A DNA stretch of 5,244 nt, taken from positions 1 to 5,244 of the forward strand of contig JAJRVG010000099.1 in NCBI GenBank assembly GCA_021545595.1. Reading direction: 5' to 3'. Shown piece by piece: positions 1-5,244 of the stretch. The notes beneath the pieces were generated by a model. It saw only the letters and a list, made by a program, of their open reading frames with translations, searched no databases and was not told where the DNA came from. The stretch is from Zetaproteobacteria bacterium. GTDB lineage: Bacteria > Pseudomonadota > Zetaproteobacteria > Mariprofundales > Mariprofundaceae. The position numbers and the translations under genes are program-made. The first letter of the stretch is position 1. The number at the start of each line of letters is the position of its first letter.

Positions 1-645
1 AAGCATGCCACTACGCATAAAACGGCTCATGCCGGCCAGTCCGCCAATAGCAGATACGAACACAGGCAGAATCAGATGTTTGAGCAGATCAATCTGCTGC
101 TCCCAGAACCCCATCTGCAACCAGCCATAGTCATGGATGCCGGAGATCGGCAGCAGATTCATATTTACGCCCAGTGCAATCATCAGCAACAGGCCCAGCC
201 AGAAGGAGGGAATGGCAAAGCCGATGAAAACAAAGATGGTCATGCCTCGATCAAACCATGAATTCTGACGTACTGCAGATGCAACACCGATCGGAATGGC
301 AATGGCAAGAATCAGAAGCATGGCAAGGATGTTAATCCAGAGGGTAACCGGCAGACGTTCTGCCACCTTATCGAGAACCGGACGGGCATCCGATGAAAAG
401 GAGGTTCCAAAGTCTAAAAAGGCCAGTCTTTTCATCCAGTTCCAGTACTGCTCATAAAGTGGCTTATCAAGGCCATAGTGTGCTCGCAACCGTTCTATAT
501 CCTGGGTTGAAACCTTGGGGTTGAACTCACTGCCGATCACACTTGGCTCGCCGGGTGCAAGATGCATCATGCCGAAAGAGATAATGGTGATGCCGATCAA
601 CAGAGGAATCATTCCAAGTAGACGTTTAAGCGCGTACTGTTTCAT
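1..645 (-). CDS. ABC transporter permease, DppB/OppB type (partial, C-terminus beyond left edge)
   Basis: This is an inner-membrane permease subunit of a binding-protein-dependent importer for peptides, nickel or related ligands. The minus strand reads open for 215 codons from the ATG at 645 to the window edge. The N-terminus MKQYALKRLLGMIPLL opens transmembrane segment 1 (about 11-30), followed by APGEP (30-34), the family-typical HYGLDKPLYEQYWNWM (56-71) and FLDFGTSF (76-83). Hydrophobic segments follow at about 103-122 and 135-160 with IPSFWLGLL, then LPISG (165-169) and LKHLILPV (188-195). It breaks off at SRFMRSGML, just before the EAA loop that contacts the ATPase. Family members are about 300-340 residues, so roughly a third is missing. 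No clear Shine-Dalgarno lies before the ATG; the start rests on the family N-terminus. Partner genes (second permease, ATPases) would lie to the left. The substrate cannot be told from this subunit. Confidence 0.93.
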   Translation of the reverse strand, partial: MKQYALKRLLGMIPLLIGITIISFGMMHLAPGEPSVIGSEFNPKVSTQDIERLRAHYGLDKPLYEQYWNWMKRLAFLDFGTSFSSDARPVLDKVAERLPVTLWINILAMLLILAIAIPIGVASAVRQNSWFDRGMTIFVFIGFAIPSFWLGLLLMIALGVNMNLLPISGIHDYGWLQMGFWEQQIDLLKHLILPVFVSAIGGLAGMSRFMRSGML

Positions 646-726
646 TGAGGCGGAGTGTAGAGAAGAATGCCACAGCCTGTAAGTATCTTGTTATTCACTG
701 CACCGGCAGTTAAGTTTTTCACCGAT
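646..726. promoter_or_regulatory. Divergent intergenic region between permease and cation transporter genes
   Basis: These bases separate two genes pointing away from each other, so both promoters should lie here or inside the neighbouring coding ends. I see only weak hexamers. On the plus strand there is TTGTTA (688-693) with a poor -10 near 711. On the minus strand there is CTTACA, 18 bases, then TACACT. None is convincing. The region also holds the in-frame upstream ATG at 667 that would extend the plus-strand gene by 20 residues. Confidence 0.35.
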
Positions 727-1611
727 ATGAACAGTCATGACCACGGCCAGCATCAATCAGATCATAAGCATCTGAATGTCGCACTGGCACTGACAGCACT
801 GTTTGCAGTTGTGGAGCTGGCAGGCGGACTTATTTCAGGCTCACTGGCACTGCTTGCCGATGCGGGACATATGGCCTCAGATGTTGCTGCACTTGCGATT
901 GCTGCACTTGCCTCACAGATCGCCAGAAGGCCTGCACACAGAGGAATGACCTACGGTTATGGCCGTGCAAAGATCATTGCAGCTCAAATTAACGGGCTTG
1001 CGCTCTGGTTCCTTGCAGGCTGGATTGTCTGGGAGGCCGTTGGCCGGGTAGTTACACCACCAAAAGTCGATGGTTCCATCATGTTTGTTGTCGCATTCAT
1101 TGGCCTGATCATCAACCTGATTGTGCTCCGCTGGCTGCATGGTGGTGAAGATATCAACACTAAGGCGGCATACTGGCATGTGCTTGGTGATGCACTGGGT
1201 TCAGTCGCTGCACTGGTTGGCGGTATGGTTATACTCTTTACCGGATGGATGCTGATTGACCCGCTGCTCTCATTCGTTATCAGCGCCTTGCTGGCCTGGG
1301 GTGGCTGGAGACTGATACGCCAGACCACATTTGAACTTATGGATGCCGTTCCGGGCGGCATTCAACTTGATGAGATCGAAACCAGTGTGTGCAGGATCGC
1401 GGGCATTAATGATATTCACCACATCCATGTCTGGAAACTGCCCAGTGGGGAATTGGCTATCTCCGCTCATGTCGGCTGTGAAGATATGAACCTGTGGAGC
1501 GAGCTGTTAACAGATCTGCATGGGTGTGTGGCCGAACAGGGCATTACGCATGCAACCTTTCAGCCGGAGCAGGGCGTCTGCACATCTTCCGATTCGAAAT
1601 GCCAGGATTAA
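727..1611 (+). CDS. Cation diffusion facilitator, Zn2+/Cd2+ efflux type (CzcD/ZitB-like)
   Basis: This inner-membrane metal/proton antiporter exports zinc and related divalent cations from the cytoplasm. Numbered from the ATG at 727 (294 residues), it starts with a His-rich tail (HDHGQHQSDHKH) that may bind metal. The HxxxD pair typical of the zinc-transporting branch is complete: HMASD (48-52) in the second membrane helix and HVLGD (151-155) in the fifth. Six hydrophobic segments lie between about 17 and 200. The cytoplasmic C-terminal domain follows, with HHIHVW (231-236), and ends in a short Cys-bearing tail (CTSSDSKC). An in-frame ATG at 667 would add MPQPVSILLFTAPAVKFFTD. I prefer 727 because the His-rich start is family-typical and leaves room for divergent promoters, but neither start has a good ribosome site (GGAG at 652-655 is 11 bases from 667). 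No regulator gene is adjacent. Confidence 0.93.
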   Translation: MNSHDHGQHQSDHKHLNVALALTALFAVVELAGGLISGSLALLADAGHMASDVAALAIAALASQIARRPAHRGMTYGYGRAKIIAAQINGLALWFLAGWIVWEAVGRVVTPPKVDGSIMFVVAFIGLIINLIVLRWLHGGEDINTKAAYWHVLGDALGSVAALVGGMVILFTGWMLIDPLLSFVISALLAWGGWRLIRQTTFELMDAVPGGIQLDEIETSVCRIAGINDIHHIHVWKLPSGELAISAHVGCEDMNLWSELLTDLHGCVAEQGITHATFQPEQGVCTSSDSKCQD

Positions 1612-1687
1612 GAAACCCTACACAACTCCTCTATATCTGAGCCCGCAGGTCGGTTAGAGTTCTGATCTTGATTTTGATGGAGGCCTC
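1612..1687 (+). other. thiC leader region, no complete TPP riboswitch
   Basis: This 76-base gap precedes thiC. It contains an imperfect inverted repeat: AACTCCTCTA near 1624-1633 faces TAGAGTT at 1656-1662. It also has CTGAG (1637-1641) and CTGATCTTGAT (1662-1672), which resemble two conserved words of the TPP aptamer in the right order. The GGGTGCC-like 5' part, the CCAGCG word and the closing GTAGGGA are absent, so I do not call a riboswitch. No T-tract terminator for the upstream gene is visible. Confidence 0.4.
1679..1683 (+). promoter_or_regulatory. Ribosome binding site of thiC
   Basis: GGAGG lies four bases before the ATG at 1688. It is the strongest Shine-Dalgarno sequence in the window and fixes the thiC start. 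Confidence 0.8.
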
Positions 1688-3547
1688 ATGAAAGAGCCGA
1701 GCAGACAGGCAGAAGTTACCACAACAGGTGCGAAGCAACCTTTTCCGAACTCAAAAAAGGTTTATATTGAAGGGTCCCGTGCTGATATCCGGGTGCCCAT
1801 GCGCCAGATTTCCCTGTCACCAACAACGGCTTCCGAAGGTGTTGAGGAGAACCATCCGATTCTTGTTTATGACACATCAGGCCCGTACACCGACCCCGAT
1901 GTTGAGCTTGATCTGCAAAAAGGGCTGCCTGATGTTCGGACAGCATGGATCGAAGAGCGTGATGACACCCTGTTTCTGACCGGCCTCTCTTCGAAATATG
2001 GCAACGAGCGTCGCGATGATGAAAAGCTGGATCACCTTCGTTTTGAACACCTGAAACAGCCCCGCAAGGCCAAAGCCGGCAGGAATGTCTCCCAGATGCA
2101 CTATGCACGTCAGGATATCATCACACCTGAAATGGAGTATGTGGCGATTCGTGAGAATCAGCGGCGTGAGCATCTGCGTGAAATCACCAGACAGCATCCG
2201 GGCGAATCATTCGGAGCCAGTATTCCACATGTGATCACGCCGGAATTTGTGCGTGATGAAGTAGCACGCGGGCGTGCCATTATCCCTGCCAACATTAACC
2301 ATCCTGAGCTTGAACCGATGATTATCGGCCGCAACTTTCTGGTAAAAATCAACGGTAATATCGGCAACTCAGCACTCTCCTCATCGATTGATGAAGAGGT
2401 TGAGAAGATGGCCTGGGCAACCCGTTGGGGCTCGGACACCATCATGGATCTCTCCACCGGCAAAAATATTCATGAAACACGTGAATGGATTATCCGCAAC
2501 TCGGCCGTTCCGATTGGGACGGTCCCGATCTATCAGGCACTGGAGAAGGTGAATGGCATTGCCGAAGATCTGACCTGGGAAGTGTTCCGGGATACGCTGA
2601 TCGAGCAGGCAGAGCAGGGTGTGGATTACTTCACCATTCACGCAGGTGTATTGCTGCGTTACGTGCCGATGACTGCCAAACGTCTGGCAGGCATTGTCTC
2701 ACGCGGCGGTGCCATCATGGCCAAGTGGTGTCTGGCGCATCATGAGGAGAGTTTCCTCTATACTCACTTTGAAGATATCTGCGAAATCATGAAGGCCTAT
2801 GATATCGCTTTCTCTCTCGGTGACGGTCTGCGTCCCGGTGCGATTGCCGATGCCAATGATGAAGCCCAGTTCAGTGAGCTCCGTACCCTCGGGGAGCTCA
2901 CCAAGATTGCCTGGAAACATGATGTGCAGGTGATGATTGAAGGGCCGGGCCATGTGCCGATGCATATGATTAAGGCCAACATGGATGAGCAGCTTAAGCA
3001 CTGCGATGAAGCGCCATTCTATACACTGGGCCCCCTGACCACCGATATCGCACCCGGTTATGATCACATCACTTCAGGCATCGGAGCAGCCCAGATCGGC
3101 TGGTATGGCTGTGCCATGCTCTGCTATGTCACGCCGAAAGAGCATCTGGGACTCCCCAACAAGGATGATGTGAAGGCAGGCGTGATCACCTACAAAATTG
3201 CTGCCCATGCGGCAGATCTGGCCAAAGGGCACCCCGGTGCACAGCAGCGTGATGATGCACTCTCCAAGGCCCGTTTCGAGTTCCGTTGGGAGGATCAGTT
3301 TAACCTGAGTCTTGACCCGGACACAGCACGTTCATTTCATGATGAGACCATGCCGAAAGAGAGTGGCAAGGTGGCTCATTTCTGTTCCATGTGCGGGCCT
3401 AAATTCTGCTCCATGAAGATTACGCAGGATGTGCGTGATTATGCCAAAGAGCACGGAATGGACAGTGCTGAAGCCATTGAAAGCGGTATGGCTGAGCAGT
3501 CTGAGGAGTTCACCCGTCAGGGAAGTGAAATCTATCATAAAGCATAA
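1688..3547 (+). CDS. thiC: Phosphomethylpyrimidine synthase ThiC
   Basis: ThiC is a cytoplasmic radical-SAM enzyme that rearranges 5-aminoimidazole ribotide into 4-amino-5-hydroxymethyl-2-methylpyrimidine phosphate, the pyrimidine half of thiamin. The 619 residues are full length for the long proteobacterial form. The N-terminal ThiC-associated domain covers about 20-110 and the (beta/alpha)8 barrel about 130-540. EGPGHVP (418-424) and KEHLGLP (484-490) carry the two histidines, H422 and H486, expected to bind the active-site metal. The C-terminal C566-x2-C569-x4-C574 (CSMCGPKFC) is the canonical noncanonical-spacing 4Fe-4S motif of this family. No frameshift or missing key residue is seen. 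It appears to be a single gene here: no other thi gene is in the window, and the upstream cation transporter and downstream CBS gene are unrelated. Transcript control by a TPP riboswitch, usual for thiC, is not evident. Confidence 0.99.
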   Translation: MKEPSRQAEVTTTGAKQPFPNSKKVYIEGSRADIRVPMRQISLSPTTASEGVEENHPILVYDTSGPYTDPDVELDLQKGLPDVRTAWIEERDDTLFLTGLSSKYGNERRDDEKLDHLRFEHLKQPRKAKAGRNVSQMHYARQDIITPEMEYVAIRENQRREHLREITRQHPGESFGASIPHVITPEFVRDEVARGRAIIPANINHPELEPMIIGRNFLVKINGNIGNSALSSSIDEEVEKMAWATRWGSDTIMDLSTGKNIHETREWIIRNSAVPIGTVPIYQALEKVNGIAEDLTWEVFRDTLIEQAEQGVDYFTIHAGVLLRYVPMTAKRLAGIVSRGGAIMAKWCLAHHEESFLYTHFEDICEIMKAYDIAFSLGDGLRPGAIADANDEAQFSELRTLGELTKIAWKHDVQVMIEGPGHVPMHMIKANMDEQLKHCDEAPFYTLGPLTTDIAPGYDHITSGIGAAQIGWYGCAMLCYVTPKEHLGLPNKDDVKAGVITYKIAAHAADLAKGHPGAQQRDDALSKARFEFRWEDQFNLSLDPDTARSFHDETMPKESGKVAHFCSMCGPKFCSMKITQDVRDYAKEHGMDSAEAIESGMAEQSEEFTRQGSEIYHKA

Positions 3548-3560
3548 CCAGAATATTAGC

Positions 3561-3591
3561 AGAAGACCTTGCCGCTCCGGCAGGGTCATCT
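3561..3591 (+). terminator. Strong hairpin after thiC, terminator-like but lacking a T-run
   Basis: GACCTTGCCG (3565-3574) pairs with CGGCAGGGTC (3578-3587) around a CTC loop: ten pairs, one of them G-U. Beyond an A-A mismatch, AGA (3561-3563) pairs with TCT (3589-3591). It begins 13 bases after the thiC stop. The following bases (ATGCTAGAA) are not T-rich, so intrinsic termination may be incomplete; it may instead protect the 3' end of the thiC transcript. Confidence 0.5.
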
Positions 3592-3596
3592 ATGCT
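3569..3596 (+). promoter_or_regulatory. Weak candidate promoter for the CBS-tsaE pair
   Basis: TTGCCG (3569-3574), 16 bases, then TATGCT (3591-3596) match four of six consensus bases each. The spacer is occupied by the post-thiC hairpin. Position and spacing suit a start about 50 bases before the CBS gene, but matches of this quality arise by chance. Confidence 0.22.
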
Positions 3597-3640
3597 AGAA
3601 GTACAGGTTGATTCACACTGTTCAGCCGTAACCAGACTCC

Positions 3641-3645
3641 GGGAG
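3641..3645 (+). promoter_or_regulatory. Ribosome binding site deciding the CBS protein start
   Basis: GGGAG sits six bases before the ATG at 3652. It favours that start over the in-frame ATG at 3592, which would add 20 residues unlike a CBS protein and overlaps the hairpin region. Confidence 0.65.
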
Positions 3646-3651
3646 AAAACC

Positions 3652-4107
3652 ATGACCACTGCACTCGATATTATGAATTCCAAAGCCTCACACTGCCTGG
3701 TTAATACGCCTATTCAGGAAATTATCCGACGTTTTGCAGATGAGGATATAACAGGCATGCTTGTTGTGGATGAAGAGAGACACCTCTTCGGTATCATCAC
3801 AGAGTCTGATCTTATCGATCAGCAGGCAAGTCTTCATATACCTACCGCCATGGCTATTTTTGATATGGTGATTCCGGTGGGTGAGGAGCGTTTTGAGCAG
3901 GAGTTGGAGCGGATGCAGGCTCTGACGGCAGAGGATCTGATGGCCACAGAGGTGAAAACTGTATCACCGGAGACCAAAATTGATGAACTCGCCTCGCTGA
4001 TGAGCGAAGGTAACGTTCACCATCTTCCGGTGGTGAAGAGTGATAAGATCGAAGGGCTGATCTCCAAGCATGACCTGATCAAAGCGCTGGCAAAGAACCA
4101 GCGATAA
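3652..4107 (+). CDS. CBS-domain pair protein
   Basis: This small cytoplasmic protein (151 residues from the ATG at 3652) is made almost entirely of two CBS domains, which fold together into a Bateman module that usually binds adenosine nucleotides or similar ligands. CBS1 spans about 4-56 (DIMNSK at its start, ITGMLVVDEERHLFGIITESDL). A helical insert follows at 57-91 (MAIFDMVIP and an EEERFEQELERM-like acidic stretch). CBS2 spans about 94-148 (AEDLMATEVKTVSPETKIDELA, then HHLPVVKSDKIEGLISKHDLI). The proline and glycine positions of the repeat are kept in both halves. There is no fused enzyme or transporter domain, so its partner and ligand are unknown. The stop is 11 bases before tsaE, suggesting one transcript. 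The start was chosen from the GGGAG ribosome site and the family N-terminus. Confidence 0.9.
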   Translation: MTTALDIMNSKASHCLVNTPIQEIIRRFADEDITGMLVVDEERHLFGIITESDLIDQQASLHIPTAMAIFDMVIPVGEERFEQELERMQALTAEDLMATEVKTVSPETKIDELASLMSEGNVHHLPVVKSDKIEGLISKHDLIKALAKNQR

Positions 4108-4118
4108 TCACGAAACAG

Positions 4119-4547
4119 ATGGCTCATACACGCCTGAAGAACGAGGCAGCAACCGTTGCCTGCGCTCAGACATTAGTCGGGCAGATCAAGCCGGGGCAGG
4201 TGATTGCACTCTCCGGTGAACTGGGCGCAGGCAAGAGTGTCTTTGCCCGCGCATTGATGCGTGCACTCGGTGTAAGCGATGAAGCGCTGCCCAGCCCGAC
4301 CTTCGCGTTGATCCAAACCTATGATGGAGAGGGGTACAAAATCGCCCACATGGACTGGTATCGCCTTGATGATGCCAATGAGATCGAGATGCTCGGTGTA
4401 CGCGACTATTTCGAACCACCGTGGATCACCATCATCGAATGGCCGGAGCGTGCGCCGGATCTATTACCACAAAATACGATTCGATTTCATCTTTCATCTG
4501 TCGATGATGATCCGGATATGAGAATAATTAAGAGGGTAGGTCTCTGA
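4119..4547 (+). CDS. tsaE: tRNA threonylcarbamoyladenosine biosynthesis ATPase TsaE
   Basis: TsaE is the cytoplasmic P-loop ATPase that works with TsaB and TsaD to install the N6-threonylcarbamoyl group on A37 of ANN-decoding tRNAs. The 142-residue length is normal for the family. Visible motifs in order are the Walker A loop GELGAGKS (33-40), the SPTF element (59-62), HMDWYRL (77-83) with the family aspartate D79, and IIEWPE (105-110) with the conserved E107 and W108. The C-terminal strand region ends at GL before a TGA. It follows the CBS gene by 11 bases without a strong Shine-Dalgarno, consistent with translation from a shared transcript. On its 3' side it converges with a toxin-gene remnant whose stop codon is only ten bases away, so no further gene of a tsaE operon follows. 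Confidence 0.97.
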   Translation: MAHTRLKNEAATVACAQTLVGQIKPGQVIALSGELGAGKSVFARALMRALGVSDEALPSPTFALIQTYDGEGYKIAHMDWYRLDDANEIEMLGVRDYFEPPWITIIEWPERAPDLLPQNTIRFHLSSVDDDPDMRIIKRVGL

Positions 4548-4557
4548 CGGCTTACGC

Positions 4558-4632
4558 CTATTTGCGTTCTTCTGCTTTTGCATATACCAGGCCTCGATCT
4601 CTTTCCCTAACTGCGATAACAAAAATCACTAT
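4558..4632 (-). pseudogene. C-terminal remnant of a RelE/StbE-family toxin gene
   Basis: Read on the minus strand in the frame ending at the TAG of 4560-4558, the sequence codes IVIFVIAV, then RERDRGLVY, then AKAEERK and stop. This matches the final strand and helix of RelE-superfamily mRNA interferases, where a VIAVGKR-R-x-x-VY-type ending is typical. Only about 24 of the usual 85-95 codons remain, with no start codon and no toxin core. The usual GK after VIAV reads RE, which two G-to-A or A-to-G changes could explain. The fragment begins inside the last codons of the antitoxin gene, where an intact operon would have the whole toxin. I infer an internal deletion that joined the antitoxin end to the toxin end. 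The identification rests on a short peptide plus perfect context. Confidence 0.72.
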
Positions 4633-4874
4633 TTCAAACTTACTTCTACCGCTTCAGCCTTTTCATGTGAGCGCTCTTGTACAATCTGAGCCAATTCAAA
4701 GTCTTCCAGTTTATCCATTAGCCACTCATAGGTTTCAGCAGGCACAAAGTAAGCCACTGGAGTGTTGTGATTTAGAATTGCAATAGGAGCACCTTCTGCA
4801 TCATTCAATAGTGCTGCGGGATTTTTCTTTAGCTCTGAAATACTTACAGAACAGCTGGATAAAACTTGCCTCAT
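4629..4874 (-). CDS. Type II antitoxin, Phd/YefM family (StbD/RelB-like), apparently orphaned
   Basis: This is a DNA-binding antitoxin of 81 residues that would normally neutralise a RelE/ParE-type toxin and repress its own operon. The N-terminus MRQVLSSCSVSISELKKNP (1-19) is the Phd/YefM DNA-binding fold. It is followed by AEGAPIAILNHNTPVAYFVPAETYEWLMDKLED (26-58), very typical of the StbD subgroup, and then the acidic toxin-binding tail (ELAQIVQER...). Family members usually end in VSLDEL-like residues; this one ends VSLK, and its last codon and stop appear to come from toxin-derived DNA. Length is otherwise normal, so the protein may still fold and bind DNA. An AGAAGG ribosome site lies five bases before the ATG. 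No intact toxin gene follows: only a C-terminal remnant overlaps its 3' end. The gene is AT-richer than thiC, suggesting acquisition. Confidence 0.92.
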   Translation of the reverse strand: MRQVLSSCSVSISELKKNPAALLNDAEGAPIAILNHNTPVAYFVPAETYEWLMDKLEDFELAQIVQERSHEKAEAVEVSLK

Positions 4875-4879
4875 ATACG

Positions 4880-4885
4880 CCTTCT
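4880..4885 (-). promoter_or_regulatory. Ribosome binding site of the Phd/YefM antitoxin
   Basis: The minus strand reads AGAAGG, then five bases (CGTAT) before the ATG at 4874. This supports the annotated start. Confidence 0.65.
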
Positions 4886-4887
4886 CA

Positions 4888-4907
4888 GTTAAATAAGATT
4901 ATAAAAC
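4888..4907. promoter_or_regulatory. Palindromic operator candidate of the antitoxin gene
   Basis: The arms read GTT-aa-ATAA, two central bases GA, then TTAT-aa-AAC: seven of ten positions in each half are exactly complementary around 4897/4898. The palindrome covers the -10 element of the antitoxin promoter, where Phd/YefM antitoxins typically bind to repress their own operons. It is AT-rich, so chance symmetry is possible. Confidence 0.45.
4898..4903 (-). promoter_or_regulatory. -10 element (TATAAT) of the antitoxin promoter
   Basis: The minus strand carries a perfect TATAAT here, 23 bases before the antitoxin ATG, which would give a leader of about 17 bases containing the AGAAGG site. The -35 position is poor (TCGCTA at 16 or CTCGCT at 17 bases spacing) and there is no TGn extension, so activity is uncertain. 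Confidence 0.45.
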
Positions 4908-4955
4908 AGCACTTGGTTTTAGCGAGGGAAGATCAAGTCTCTCTCCATGCTTTGG

Positions 4956-5244
4956 TTAGGCAATTCTTTGAATCTTGTGATAATCCTGGATTAAATCCAG
5001 TTCGTTGCTCTCACTACTTTGTGCTCTAAAGAGTTCCCACCGCATCTGTAAGTTAAGCCAAAAATCAGCAGACATACCAAAGAATTTAGCTAGACGCAGA
5101 GCAGTGCTTGGTGTGATGCCTCGTTTTTTATTTACGAGTTCATTGACGCGCTGATAGGGCACATGGATTGCATCAGCAAGGTTCCGCTGGCTTATATTCA
5201 TGGGAATTAGAAATTCTTCCCGAAGCATTTCGCCTGGATGGGTC
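4956..5244 (-). CDS. higA: HigA-family antitoxin / addiction-module HTH protein (partial, N-terminus beyond right edge)
   Basis: The minus strand is open from the right edge to the TAA at 4958-4956. It codes THPGEMLREEFLIPMN, the hallmark start of HigA/VapI antitoxins, so the true start lies a few codons beyond 5244 and the internal ATG at 5228 is not the start. A Cro/C1-type helix-turn-helix follows: SQRNLADAIHVPYQRVNELV and NKKRGITPSTALRLAKFFG, then SADFWLNLQMRWEL, the other family signature. The tail (FRAQSS to KIQRIA) is a usual variable C-terminus. Ninety-five codons are visible, close to the typical 95-105. HigA neutralises a HigB mRNA interferase and autoregulates; higB normally precedes higA, so it would sit just past the right edge and cannot be assessed. 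Next on the same strand, 81 bases on, is the Phd/YefM antitoxin. Confidence 0.92.
   Translation of the reverse strand, partial: THPGEMLREEFLIPMNISQRNLADAIHVPYQRVNELVNKKRGITPSTALRLAKFFGMSADFWLNLQMRWELFRAQSSESNELDLIQDYHKIQRIA

Noticed and set aside
76..261. Plus-strand open frame within the permease region
   Set aside because: It is the complement of the permease coding sequence, and its Gln/His-rich peptide is of shadow type.
884..911. Near-perfect tandem repeat of a 13-base word (offset 15) in the cation transporter
   Set aside because: It codes AALA-IAALA in a membrane helix, where similar Ala/Leu runs are normal in the family; no length excess is evident.
1612..1687. Full TPP riboswitch call
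   Set aside because: Only two short words fit; the 5' stem words, the CCAGCG word and the closing helix are missing.
1716..2108. Long antisense open frames inside thiC and the cation transporter
   Set aside because: They are frame shadows of well-supported genes with no recognisable domains or ribosome sites.
4562..4786. Plus-strand open frame after tsaE, possibly a broken amidase gene that often follows tsaE
   Set aside because: Its codons are the complement of the toxin remnant and the antitoxin, it starts at TTG without a ribosome site, and the peptide shows no amidase features.
4924..4946. Imperfect inverted repeat between the two antitoxins as a terminator for higA
   Set aside because: The stem has a mismatch and a bulge, and no T-run follows on the minus strand.
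4955..4961. GTTAGGC / GCCTAAC at the higA stop, resembling an integron attC core site
   Set aside because: It matches the GTTRRRY core, and TA modules are common in integron cassettes, but no partner core site with complementary inner arms is found within the following 80-150 bases on either side.
4811..5029. Plus-strand open frame spanning the antitoxin promoter
   Set aside because: It overlaps the 5' end of one antitoxin and the 3' end of the other on the opposite strand and resembles no protein family.

Overview
The window looks like a chromosomal segment of a Gram-negative bacterium, probably a proteobacterium. Support for this comes from the long form of ThiC with a Cys-rich C-terminus, a peptide/nickel-type ABC permease, a TsaE ATPase and type II toxin-antitoxin genes. 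The sequence alone does not fix the genus. No rRNA, tRNA, CRISPR array or insertion sequence was found.

Layout, left to right. Positions 1-645 (minus) hold the N-terminal two thirds of a DppB/OppB-type permease that runs off the left edge. Across a short divergent gap lies a zinc-type cation diffusion facilitator (plus, about 727-1611). Then comes thiC (plus, 1688-3547), which makes the pyrimidine precursor of thiamin; its 76-base leader has no complete TPP riboswitch. A strong hairpin without a T-run follows thiC. After it a two-CBS-domain protein (plus, 3652-4107) and tsaE (plus, 4119-4547) sit 11 bases apart and are probably co-transcribed.

From 4548 to the right edge the character changes. 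The DNA becomes AT-richer (124 G+C in the 300 bases 4561-4860, about 41%; single 60-base lines within thiC range from 43 to 60%). Everything here is on the minus strand, facing tsaE. Reading leftwards, there is a HigA-type antitoxin cut by the right edge, a promoter with a palindromic operator candidate, an intact Phd/YefM (StbD/RelB-like) antitoxin, and directly after it a fragment coding for only the last 20-25 residues of its RelE-family toxin.

The main discovery is this decayed module. A deletion appears to have removed the start and core of the toxin and fused the end of the antitoxin gene to the toxin's 3' end, leaving an apparently functional antitoxin and promoter without a toxin. The rest of the window is ordinary metabolic and housekeeping content. 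I see no clearly new multi-gene system.
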